DNA of 64,000 nucleotides from Syngnathus acus (lineage: Eukaryota; Chordata; Actinopteri; Syngnathiformes; Syngnathidae). Every line of letters begins with the position of its first letter. The first letter of the stretch is position 1. The stretch covers positions 9,940,501 to 10,004,500 of the forward strand of contig NC_051101.1 of NCBI RefSeq assembly GCF_901709675.1. The letters are read 5' to 3'. The translations under genes and the position numbers were made by a program. The notes below the pieces were generated by a model. It had not been told where the DNA came from. It worked only from the letters and a program-made list of their open reading frames with translations, and ran no database searches. Below, piece after piece: positions 54,033 to 64,000 of the stretch.

Positions 54033-55820
54033 ATGACGGAATACTGCGAGGACGGGGGGCTGCTGTATGAGCAATCTCCTCCCATGCACATCAAAGTGGA
54101 GTCTCCCGAGGGACTCTCCGCAGGGGGGGCTTCTGACAACGGCTTCCCCAGGGATGATGACGACTCGGAGGGCAGCTGTGACCAGAGCAGTGGACCGCGC
54201 GGGGGGTTGCCCTTCAACGTGGTAGTGGTGCACCCCAAACTCATGGCGCCGGGCATGTCCTCCGACGACCTCTTGTCCATTGAACAAAGTAAGCCACCAC
54301 TGACTGCTCAACCTGTGCATTGTGGAGGGAAAATTAATATTTAATTGAAATTAAACGCCACACTTGGTATATATTTGCTCGCCCGAAACTATTTTTCCGA
54401 CTTTTTTTTTTTTTCCTCACTTGTCAGTCACATCGCTGTATAAATGACGAATCGAAGCATCCCTACTTGACTATTTTCTTTTTGTGTTTATGTTGTTGGT
54501 TGCGCTCCTTCCAGACAGAGCTATGTCAGCCGCACTGGCTGCCAATGGCGCAGGCAAAAGAAAAAGTCGCTTCAGTGGCGCCGAGCTGGAGGTATTGGTG
54601 TCTGAGGTGACGCGGTGTGAAGGAGAGCTGTTCGGCCCGGCGGGGAGGCTCCGACGGCGCGAGAGGGAACGCATTTGGGCCGGAATCCTCGAGCGGGTCA
54701 ACGCCGTGTCCAGAGTTCCGCGCACGCTTCGGGAAGTCAAAAAGCGTTGGGACGACTTAAAGAGACGCAACGGCGGCCGGCTCGCGGACGCCCGCCACCG
54801 AAGCTGGTCTCTGCCTTCCAGCAGAGCGGTGATGCTCGGACAGTCTTCCCAGTCCAGTCCAAGGCTTCAACACGGCAAGCAAAAGCAGAGCTCGAGGCCA
54901 AAGCCCACTTTCACGTGCTTTCCTGAGTCAGACACAGGTAAAGTCGATGCAAATCCTGTTTCACGTGAAAAGTTGTAACTATGCAGTGGGCCTTGCTTAC
55001 GAAAGATATTTTACGTTCAGGTTTCGGAGGAGAGGGCTCTGAGAAAGATGCTTTGGACAAGGATGATGACAATCCAGAGCATGAGAGAGACGTTGGGGTT
55101 CCCGACTGTGACGATGAAGACAACAGCATGGAAGACAAACTGGGCCTCGGGTTAGGCCTGGGCATTGGAGCCCCTCCGACCTCGGAACGATGGCTGCCTC
55201 CCTCGCCGCTGTACAGCGCCCCTTTCCTCAACGGCAGCCCGGAGCCCAACAGTCCTCAGCCGTCGCTGGGAGCACAACAGGGTCCTCTGGAAGCCCCACC
55301 GCGCGGCTCCTGGCTCGAAGATGAGCTACGAGGGCTGGGAGAAGCGGCGATTCAGCTCGGAAACGGTGTGGACAAGAGCCTGCGGGAATTCGCCGACTGT
55401 TTCCGACAGGACATGCGAACGCTCGTGGCGTCGCAAGAGGCGTTGGCGCTCAGTCTCCAGCAGAACAACGTCCTCCTGCAGAGGCTTTTGGGCGTGCTGG
55501 AGGCGCAGCAGCAACAACAATGCGTGCAGCAAACGCAATACACGCAGGCATCGCAGCCGCAGCAGCAACAACACGCGGAACAACATTTGCAGCAACATAT
55601 TGACGTCCCGCAGCACATAGTACAACAGCAACACAAACTACATCAGCTCCAGCTCACTCTGCATTCGGACAGCCCTTCGGCTGGATCCGTGGTTCCTTCG
55701 CCGTCGTCGCCCGACCTCCAAGCCGCTTTTCCCTCGCATCCACCGGCAGGCGTGAACGGCTGCGCGCAGAAACCGCGGCGAGGAAGAGCTTTCGATCACA
55801 GGCGCAGGAGACGACGCTGA
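54033..55820 (+). CDS. Myb/SANT-like DNA-binding protein (MYPOP-like, 492 aa)
   Basis: Exons 54033-54288, 54515-54937 and 55021-55820 have matching phase-1 junctions and GT/AG borders, giving 493 codons. The N-terminal exon is acidic with a SUMO-like IKVES. The second exon encodes a trihelix Myb/SANT-like domain at about residues 97-170: KRKSRFSGAELEVLVSEV, then REREIW-type RERERIWAGILERVNA and VKKRWDDLKRR. The third exon is acidic, then Leu/Gln-rich with a coiled stretch around FADCFRQDMRTLVASQEALA and a long Gln/His run, ending in a basic RGRAFDHRRRRRR nuclear signal. This layout recalls MYPOP/p42POP, a nuclear transcriptional repressor, or NAIF1-type proteins; orthology is not proven. A second, dead copy of its last exon lies at 59841. 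Poly(A) signal at 56112. Confidence 0.82.
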
Positions 55821-56111
55821 GGACAGAAGCGACCGTCTGACGGTTAAAAGCACACACTTTGCATACTGTAACTTGATCAATAAGGATGTGACGGTGAATC
55901 TTCTTTTATCCCTCCTATTGCTGTAGTATTTGGAGTTTTGCTTCATAAAATACCCATTGCACTTAAACGTTGTCCTTAGAAAGAACTATTAAACGTGAGC
56001 TTATAGGGTGGCCTTAAATGTAACTACATATTCGTACGCGATCAAACGTCCTGACAAATTGAGTTGAGGAACAACTTGACCCCTTTAGACACATTTTTAG
56101 AGCTTGTGCTG

Positions 56112-56117
56112 AATAAA
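56112..56117 (+). terminator. Poly(A) signal of the Myb/SANT-like gene
   Basis: AATAAA about 290 bases past the stop codon, in an AT-rich 3' UTR. Confidence 0.5.
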
Positions 56118-57360
56118 CAACATTGTCTAACTTTTGGGGAGTAGGCTAGTATGGTAAGTAGGGCTGAACAGTTTTAAGATATGTCATTTCAATATTGCAT
56201 CAAAAATCCTGCTGAACAACAATTGAACAAGTCATCAATCAAATTATAACAGAAATGCATATATGTGGCTTTTTCCATCTTAATTGCAGCCTTCGCGATT
56301 TGAAAATTGCATTCTACTACAGACAGAGCTATGTGTCGATTTGAATCCGATTTATTGTTCAGCCCTAGTAGCCAACAATACTACTCCCAGAGAGTTGGGA
56401 TATTTAGCTTTCAGGGGAAATTTCAGGATGAACCTACAATACACTATGACCTTTACAGGTTAACTTCATTTGCCCTTTTCCAAGCTTTTGAATGGACATG
56501 TTCCATTGTTCAGTCTTTCATTCTAGTATACACACCTTGCTGTTTCTAGTCTTACAGGGAAGTGGCCACCGGGTTTTCGAGTGTCGGTCCCATTCTGCAA
56601 CAGAGCTGCAGAGAGACCGGAAGAGTCACAGAAAGGCACAATGCATTTGGCCAAGCCATTGTGCATCTGAAAGTTTACAAGTGTGATTATGTTCTCGTGT
56701 AAAAGTTATTGTGGATTTAAGTCCACACTGAAATTTCACCCTACAGGCCAATATGCCTAACTTTTTGTGGGTATTGTATGTTGTATTTCAACTGCTGTTG
56801 TAAGTACCAGCTAATGTATGCCTGTGTTTTAACAGTTCCATGGTGAATACTTTTCCAGCTTTGACAACACATTAAAAATGTGTTGGGTTCAATGCGTTCT
56901 GAGACAACAACAAAAAAAATAACACCCGTTTTTTGCTTGTATGCACCATCAAGAAAAGCGTTTGCATCACCATAGGCTTGAGTCAAATTCTTAGGATGGT
57001 ATAAGAACATACGTAAATACGTAGGGCAAAATATATTCCTGCATGCAGTGCAATTTGTGTGTGGATTGTTGTCTAAAACCACATATTGCTTTCATATTTA
57101 TAGTTTTGCACAAGCTATATTTTGTAGATATATAATGTATTAACACAAATAAAAGTAAGACTGGTTGATCACCTCTGGAATTCTAACAATTTATAAAAAG
57201 TAAAATAAGAAAATTCTATATATTTTAAAGGAAAAAAGTCTTCAATAATTTCAATATCTTGTGACTTTTCTTATTGTGAATTAATTTTGTTTTCAAAGAT
57301 GTTACTACAAAAAAAATTAGCTTGCTTGTCTATGCTCCGCCGAGCTTTAATTTGAAATAT
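56118..57360. other. Intergenic, no gene supported
   Basis: AT-rich DNA with scattered short open frames lacking any domain. No repeat family was recognised. Confidence 0.4.
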
Positions 57361-57598
57361 CAGCGCGCAAACACATCATTTCCGGGTTGTGTTCGGCGAT
57401 TTACTGCTTGAGTCCAGAGTAATATGGCCATCCTATCCGTACCACTGTCTCCGAAACGGCATTACTTCCTGCCGGACTAAGTATATCGACCCATTTTCCA
57501 GGTTGTAAGACAGTCGTGGTGACACTGGAAAGCACATTAAATCGCCCCGGGAAAGCTTCCGTGGCGACGACGGACCTTATAATATATCGGAGCCAAAA
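57361..57598 (+). promoter_or_regulatory. Promoter and leader of ZNF-A
   Basis: GC-richer than its flanks, with ETS-like TTCCGGGTT and ACTTCCTGCCGGA. The corresponding region upstream of ZNF-B (60560-60650) also reads GGGTTGT and CATTTCCG, consistent with a duplicated TATA-less promoter. An in-frame TAA at 57506-57508 precedes the ATG at 57599. Confidence 0.4.
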
Positions 57599-59201
57599 AT
57601 GGCCGAGTCATCGGGAGACGAACGGCGTCGGACCTTTGACTTTTCGGATTCCGAATTACAGGACGACTCTGAAGAAAATGGTACATGTTTTAATACAATA
57701 TTATTATTATTTTTGTCCAGCTTATCAAAACTTTGCCCCATGTCCAGTGGACGGGGTAGTATTTTTCTGGTCATGTTTTATAGATTAATAAACCATTGTA
57801 CAATTTGATTTCATCCCGTTCAACCAGAAAGGAGCTACGATTTCTTGTTTCTTAATTTCTCACATATTTGGCGTTGTTAAGCGCAACCTTGGCTGTTAAG
57901 AATTTTCAGGCATCTGATAAACATATCGTTAACTATTAATGAATACATAATTTACATTTAAACAAGTGTCGCTTAAATACTACTGTAATTTTAGCATAAT
58001 AATTACAATATCAGTGTTGCATATCGATGCTAATGTTAATTTCTGCCCAAGTGTACATGCTATGCTACGCTATGCTAAATAGTCAACAACAAACTTGGAA
58101 CAAGTTGCACGGTTTCGTTAGTTTTAATAATGACATACTCCATTATGATTGAAGTAAAATTAACTTTTTTCCTCTTATACTGGTTAATAAGGTTTTGGTA
58201 ATAAGACGTGGATGTTGAGAGAGACAACTTTGCCTTGTGTGTAAATTTATTTGAATTTAATTAACGTGTAACTTTGTTTGCCGTAAAAAAAAAAAACTCA
58301 CTCATTTTGATTTTCAGTTTTAGAGACTACTGAGAAAGTTCTGGAAGAAAAGCAAGTTCTCTCTGATGCAAAGGAAATTTATGACAACGCTGATCGACCA
58401 AGCTCTGCAAAAGAACTACCTGAGGATTCAGTGGAAGATACGTACTCGATAGAGTATGTGATTAATGATCACGATGTGACGAACAAAAAGCAAAATAATG
58501 GTTTAACAACTAAGCCTGAAAAGTTCCGTATGGTCTGCAACGAGTGCGGAACGTCCTTCCCTCGTCGCGAGATGTTTTACCTTCACCGCCACTATCATAC
58601 CCACAAGGATGAACTCGTTCCCCTCAAATGTTTGGACTGCGGCCTTTCCTTTAAGGACCGCCGAAGCCTCATGAAACACAGACATGTGCATGAAAAGGAG
58701 TCCAAGTATAAATCAGAAGCTCGTTTTCAGTGTGCGGCATGCGACAAGTTTTTTACGACGGCTCCAGAACTGAGACGTCACAAATGCGATGATACAGATG
58801 ACAAGCCTTACCATTGTACACTGTGCCGCAAAGACTTTGTAGTAAAGTGTGCCATCGCCAAGCACATGCTGAGCCACTCAGAGGAGATCAGCTGGACGTG
58901 CAAGAAGTGCAGTCAAAGCTTTCCCGACTACAGGACACTGCGCCATCACAAGGATTGTCACCTTGTCCGTAAAACCTACGAATGTCCGGAGTGCGGTATG
59001 ACTTTCACACACAGCTCCGCCATGGAAGCCCACCGGCACGAACACGCCGAGCGACTACGTTCTTTTCTGTGTCCTGTATGCGGTAAAAGCTTCACGTACA
59101 GGAGTCTCTTGCAAGAGCATCAGAATTTGCGCACCAGTGACAAGCTCTTCTGCTGTCCTGATTGTGGTAAGGGATCTGTCACAAGTTTAGGCTGCACTTA
59201 G
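57599..59201 (+). CDS. ZNF-A: truncated zinc-finger gene (321 aa)
   Basis: Exons 57599-57680 and 58318-59201 join in phase 1. The N-terminal exon (MAESSGDERRR...EEN) and acidic second-exon start (VLETTEKVLEEK, SIEYV) match ZNF-B. Seven finger modules follow: six with complete ligands, from MVCNECGTSF to YECPECGMTF, and a seventh whose last His is replaced by Arg (HQNLRTSD). An eighth begins CCPDCGKG and runs out of homology into a stop at 59199. ZNF-B has about 16 fingers and a long tail, so this copy is cut to under half length. Decayed homology continues past the stop. It may still make a short DNA-binding protein that competes with ZNF-B, or be an early pseudogene. Confidence 0.72.
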
Positions 59202-59420
59202 AAGAAAAAAAAAAGACCAGAGTGATGAACCAAAAGACTTTTTTGTCCACAGATAAGCAGCTCACCAGCCCACCGGTGAGTGCACATGCACTTTCGTGAG
59301 GTGGAGGACAAGTCACATGAGAAAAGTGGTCAGCCACACAATTTATTGAAAAGGTTTGGGACAAAGGAGACCTCTATCTGCAATGGTTGTGTACTTATTG
59401 TGATAAGTTGAGAATGACAC
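59202..59420 (+). pseudogene. Decayed downstream finger region of ZNF-A
   Basis: Sequence such as CGTGAGGTGGAGG, CACATGAGAAAAGTGG and GACAAAGGAGACCTC lines up with ZNF-B at about 62290-62450 (ACGAGGTGGAG, CACAGGAGAAACGG, CAACAAAGGGCAGGCC). Frameshifts and deletions remove all coding potential. It shows that ZNF-A was once longer. Confidence 0.6.
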
Positions 59421-59840
59421 ATTTAAAATCCGCAGACAAAATGCCAGCATTCCTCTAAAAAGAATCAAGCTGTCAGAATCTGTGCAGTAAAAATCTGTTT
59501 ACATAGATTAGATCACGTCACATTGCAAAAAAACAACTCTCTATATCAACCAGGCAACAGAAACATATAACTGTTCACACTATCACTGCGTGGGAATGTA
59601 CCAGAGGTGTTAAAAATTCAAGTCCAAATTAGAAATCCTGCCATAGTTTGGTTTTAACCTAAGCACCTTTGGCTAAATCCAAACTATGGTAGGGTTTCTA
59701 CTTTCTAGACCTGCATTTGACACCTCAGGAACCTATCCTCCACTACCTGTGCCAAAGTCAGGTACCTCTAAAGTCTAAACAATTAACCATGACTTAAAGT
59801 TGCTTAGTCACCAAAACACATTTGATGTTTATGTCTTCAG
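59421..59840. other. Spacer, nothing recognised
   Basis: AT-rich DNA. A partial inverted repeat (CCATAGTTTGGTTTTAACC and CCAAACTATGG near 59640-59695) is the only structure seen. Confidence 0.4.
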
Positions 59841-60275
59841 GTTTTGGAGGAGGAGGGGTCCAAGACAAGGATGATGACAATCCAGAGCACGAGAGAGAGA
59901 TGTCGGGTCCTGACTGTGAAGATGAAGACGGAAGTCAAACTAGGCCTCGGATAGGGCCCGGGCATCGGCAAACGACGGCTGCCTCCTTCCCCTTTTGCAC
60001 AGCAGCCTTTTACTGCAACCCGGAGCCCAGTCCTCATCTGTTGCTTGGAGTACAACAGGGTCATTGGAGGTGCAAGATTCAGTTCGAAAATCGTGTGGAC
60101 AAGGGTCTCTGGGAATTGCTGACTGTTTTAGTCAGGGCATAATAATGCTCGTCATGTCGCAGGAAGCGCTGGCACCTAATTTCCAGGAAAAACAGAATCC
60201 TCCTAACAGAGGCTGTTTGGAATTCTGGAGACACAGCAATTACATTACATTACATGCAACAACTGCACCACAGTA
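59841..60275 (+). pseudogene. Dead copy of the Myb/SANT-like gene's last exon
   Basis: After a TCTTCAG acceptor it reads FGGGGVQDKDDDNPEHER, matching FGGEG...DKDDDNPEHER at 55021, then PDCEDEDGS. Later pieces match the SQEALA segment (ATGTCGCAGGAAGCGCTGGC) and the LLGVLE region. Internal deletions, frameshifts and in-frame stops (TAATAATG in place of a coding stretch) break it, and the Gln run and C-terminal basic tail are missing. Neither the DNA-binding exon nor the first exon was found nearby. Confidence 0.85.
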
Positions 60276-60647
60276 GAACTCCCTTTCGATTCTGCTGTGC
60301 ATACTGAAAACATGTGAAAACTTCATTTTAATTTAAAGCTCTTAGATTGTCTAAAACAACATATTGCTATCAACTTTTTATTTTTGCAAAACGTGCATTT
60401 TAAAGATGTGGAATGTATTCAAGTGCAATTAAATTTAAGACTCATTGAGGTTAATTGATGACTAAATTGGTTTCTCAATCTGTTTGGGTCAGGAGATGTT
60501 TCATGGAGATTTTTTTTCCCCAAAGAACGCCATTATAATCCTGGATGCGGTCCTCAAATTTGTTTTTATTTTGAAACCCCGGGTTGTAAACGTCATTTCC
60601 GTGTTCAGTCGCTGAATTTGGCAACCCTACTGCTGGTGCTGGAGTCC
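60276..60647 (+). promoter_or_regulatory. Promoter region of ZNF-B
   Basis: AT-rich to 60550, then a short GC-richer segment with CATTTCCG similar to the ZNF-A promoter. A YY1-like AAATATGGCCGCCAT overlaps the second in-frame ATG at 60672. Transcription start not determined. Confidence 0.35.
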
Positions 60648-63600
60648 ATGCCAGGGGTTCATGGGGGAAATATGGCCGCCATATCCCCACCGGAATCTCC
60701 GCCACGGCATAAATCCCTGGCGGAGGAAGTCCAAACATCAGGCGGCAAGACAGACGCGATGGAACTGGAAGAAGGCACCCCCGACCAAACAGACGTAAAT
60801 ACATCGGATCAACCACGAGAGCGTCACAGTGGCGAGCTCAGTGCTTACGACAGCGCTTCGTTGCCCAGCCATTCTAAGGTTATTGAATTGGGGGAGAGAG
60901 GTGACCAAACATTGAATTCATCCGATCCAAAAATGGCCGAGTCACCAAGAGATGAACAGCGGCCCTTTGACAGCCCTGAAGACCAAGACGATGGCGAAGA
61001 AGATCACTTCCACACGGAAGAAAACAGTAAGTGTACGCTAACCGACACTAGTTACACTATTACTAGTAGCTTTAGCCGTTGCATTTACCAGTAAATTCAC
61101 TCCTTGTCCAGTCTCCGTTTTACTGTACAATCAAGCGAGCATTTACATTATTTCCTAAATATACATACACAATTAGGGTGTTAATGTAATCGTTTTGTAT
61201 CTGTCTATATTTTTTGAATAGTAAGTTTTACAAAGCAATGTCTCTCATTTCAATTTTTAGTTTCAGAGACTGCTGAAAAAGTGCTCGGAGAAACGCAAGC
61301 TCTTCCTGGTGCAGAGCAAATTAATGAGAAGGTTGATCGTCCAAGCTTGGCGAAAGAACCGAGATCCGAGGAGCCGATTAAAGATGTGGACTCGATCGAG
61401 TATGTGGTTGAAGAGAGTGAGAAAAAGCAAGGCAGCGAATCAACGTGTAAGCCAAAAAAGAGTCGCATGGTGTGCAAGGATTGTGGACTATCCTTCCCAC
61501 GCCGCGAGATGTTCTACCTGCACCGTCACAGTCATTTACACAAGGATGAACTGGTTCCCCTCACCTGTAAAGAATGCGGCCTTTCCTTTAAAGACCGTCG
61601 CAGCCTCATGAAACACAAACATGTGCATAAGGAGCCGGAAGAAGAGCCAACGTACGAGGAGGAAGATGCTTTTCAGTGTGCAGCGTGCGACAAGTTTTTC
61701 CCGACAGCGCAAAAACTGAGGCTCCACCATTGCAACGATACCGATGACTTGCCTTACCACTGCTCACTGTGCCGCAAAGAGTTCAATTTAAGATGTTCCG
61801 TCGCCATGCACATGATGACCCACTCGGAACAGGGCAGCTGGAGGTGCGAGGATTGCGGTCGAAGCTTCCTTGACTACAGGAGACTGCGCGTCCACCAGCG
61901 ATCATGTCATCCCATTCTTAAAGCTTACGAATGTCCCGAGTGCGGCATGGCTTTCAGATACAATTCCGTCATGGAAGATCATCGGCGCAAGCACACCGAC
62001 CAACTCCGCACGTACTTGTGTACCGTATGTGGAAAGACCTTCAAGTACAGCACTCTCCTCCAACAGCATCAATATCTGCACACTGGCGAGAAACCCTTTC
62101 GCTGTCCCGATTGTGGTAGGAAATTTGCGTTTGCGCAAAATATGAGGGCGCACTGTCGCCAACATAGACTGCACCAAGCCAATCATTTTCCTTCTCCTGC
62201 GCTGCCCAGCAAGCAGACGTCCGTGCCGGAAAGGACGGCACGACCGAGAGACGAACCGAAACGCACTTTTAACTGTCCCCTTTGTCCCCACATGTGCGGC
62301 TCGCCGGCCGACCTGAGAGCCCACATGCGTTTTCACGAGGTGGAGTATGAGGCACAGGAGAAACGGTTGCAGGCTCCCCCAGAAATTAAAAAGGTTTTCA
62401 ACAAAGGGCAGGCCTGTCCGCACTGCCCGTGTACTTACCCTGGTGAGATAAGTTTACGGTTACACATCTTCAAATCCCATCAGAATGTGGCGCAAGATTG
62501 GGACAAAGTGTCCATTTCCCCTTTAAAGGACTTTGAAGGGGAAATCAGTGAAAATCAGCAGGTGAAACACAAACGCGAGGACTCGAGTGTCAAGCCATAC
62601 AAGTGCCCCGAATGCGGGAAGATGTTTCGCCATCGCTCGGTTCTGGAGCTGCACATGCGCATCCATTCCAAGGACAAGCCTTATCACTGCAGCGTGTGCG
62701 GCAAAGGCTTTCGATTCAGCAGCTACTTACAGCAACATATTGTCATCCACTCGGGCCAGAAGCCTCATAAATGTCCCGACTGCGGGAAGGATTTTGCTTT
62801 CCTGCAGAATATGAGAACCCACCAGAAGCTGCATCAAGAGAAACCCTTCCGCTGCACCAGCTGCCGCAAAGGCTACAGCGACGAAACGCAACTGCGCCGC
62901 CACATGCTCTCGCATAACGGCGACAAGCCTCATAAATGCAACCTCTGCAGCAAGAGCTTCGGCTTGGCGTATCTTCTGCGCGACCACCTCAACACGCACA
63001 CTGGAGAGCGACCCCATCGCTGCGGCGATTGTGGCAAATCTTTCTCCTGGTTGAGCAGCTTGTTAGTGCACCAGAAGATCCACACTCGCAAGCGCCAAGG
63101 TTCTGCCCCTGCTGGTGGAAGGACTAGAGGGAGAGGTAGCAGGGGAAGGAGAGGGGGGAGGCTGATGTGGGGGATGTCCAGATCATCAAGGGGTCCTTCT
63201 CTTTATCCTGATTCCGGGGACGGGCCAGATTCTTCTATGCTGGCATCTCAAGAGTCATTGCAAGTTACATTGCAGAAGGAGTTTCTTTCTGAACTAGACC
63301 CACCGCCTGTCCAGTGGCAGGTGGATGGTGACCGAGTCATGCCGGCGCCCCCGTCCCAGCAGCCAGACCTGCAGCTCGGACCCGACGGAACGGAGAAACA
63401 CGGGCACCCCGCAGCCACCACGTCCACTTCCTCGCACCATGATCCTCGCCGGGTGTCGTCTTTCGTGGATGGTGCGGCCTTATGGAGCATCCAACCTCCT
63501 CTGCTGAGTTCTCCAAACAAGGTCGCTCAAGAACTCCAGTCGCCAAAATGGTCCAGTACCCCTGCTTCCAAACAGGAGACAATCACGCTCCCCATAAAAG

Positions 63601-64000
63601 AGGACGTGTGGGATCCTCAAGCAATAACGTTGACTGTTAGCCAACCTCAGCAGCCCAGGACGGAAAGCGAGTCACAAAAACAGATGTCTTCCGGTGTAGC
63701 TGGTGCGACGTCCTCAGACCAAAGCGTCCCCCTTCCGGTATCCACCGCTGTCGCTCATGGGGTCGGTAGCACTTTGTGGACCATTCAAGCCCCGCTGGGG
63801 TTGTCAAACAAAATGGCCTCCCCTCAGAAACTTGCGAACAATCAAGAATTCCAGCAGAAGCAGATGCCGGCCGCTTGGGCCAATGTACAGAATCAGAACG
63901 CAACCCAGAAACTTCCCATCCCCATTAATCCCTTTGCCCAAACCATTGGCACTACAGTGTGGGGCTTCCAAAATAATCCCATGGGTGCTCAGTTGCTTCT
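60648..64000 (+). CDS. ZNF-B: poly-zinc-finger protein, 3' end outside the window
   Basis: Exon 1 runs 60648-61026 (donor GTAAGT) and exon 2 starts at 61261 (acceptor CAATTTTTAG), joined in phase 1 and open to the window end. The start may be ATG 60648 or 60672 (MAAISPPESPP). The acidic N-terminus contains MAESPRDEQ, as in ZNF-A. About 16 fingers follow: the first ten from MVCKDCGLSF, including atypical CPLCPHMCG and CPHCPCTY modules, a linker, then six regular fingers from YKCPECGKMF to HRCGDCGKSF, two with TGEKP/TGERP linkers. After the fingers comes an Arg-Gly-rich stretch (RTRGRGSRGRRGGR) and a long Gln/Pro/Ser tail with three spaced motifs: LWSIQPPL, LWTIQAPL, VWGFQNNP. It is probably a nuclear transcription regulator; the tail may recruit partners. 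No in-frame stop was found before 64000. Confidence 0.85.

Noticed and set aside
55326-55636. Cys- or Leu-rich minus-strand frames in the Myb/SANT-like gene
   Set aside because: Products of the CAG/CAA glutamine run read on the other strand.

Overview
The window looks like nuclear DNA from a ray-finned (percomorph-type) fish. It has spliced genes with GT/AG introns, a chemerin-receptor gene, two five-exon trypsinogen genes with an Asp-rich activation peptide, and typical teleost repeats: a tRNA-headed SINE, RTE- and L2-like LINE pieces, Tc1-like and pogo-like transposons and a palindromic MITE. No bacterial-type operons, CRISPR arrays or rRNA were seen. Species cannot be named from the sequence alone.

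Layout. 1-2.7 kb: sparse, with a possible terminal exon of an unknown gene and a probable upstream exon of cmklr1. 2.7-3.8 kb: cmklr1 (GPCR), followed by an (ATCT)n tract. 4-8.2 kb: intergenic, with a dead Tc1-like element interrupted by a SINE. 8.3-10.2 kb: C2H2 zinc-finger gene ZNF-1. 10.2-19.9 kb: repeat-rich gap (SINE, a degraded 2.4-kb LINE) ending in the 5' exons and a spliced uORF of a giant gene. 19.9-28.3 kb: one open exon encoding a 2782-residue protein with about 50 zinc-finger modules. 28.9-32.3 kb: MITE and LINE pieces plus the first exon of the next gene. 32.4-35.3 kb: ZNF-2. 36.9-38.3 kb: ZNF-3. 38.6-45.0 kb: a tandem segmental duplication; the left copy is a dead, truncated copy of the start of ZNF-4 and the right copy is the live start of ZNF-4 (to 47.9 kb). 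Both carry the same pogo-like transposon remnant in the intron. 48.4-51.8 kb: two nearly identical trypsin genes on the minus strand. 54.0-55.8 kb: a Myb/SANT-like (MYPOP-like) gene. 57.6-59.2 kb: ZNF-A, a truncated zinc-finger gene. 59.8-60.3 kb: a dead copy of the last exon of the Myb/SANT-like gene. 60.6-64.0 kb and beyond: ZNF-B, the full-length relative of ZNF-A, open at the window end.

How the parts relate. Most of the window is a cluster of plus-strand, KRAB-less poly-zinc-finger genes that has grown by local duplication. The giant gene, ZNF-2 and ZNF-3 share a short Pro-Val-Val-Leu box before a zinc finger. Several of the proteins share an unusual finger that opens Cys-x-Cys-Gly, and many modules end in Cys instead of His. 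These features suggest a local gene family with its own protein architecture. The Myb/SANT-like plus zinc-finger pair was duplicated as a block, and one member of each pair then decayed. The trypsin pair appears homogenised by recent duplication or gene conversion, with matching introns and different 5' ends.
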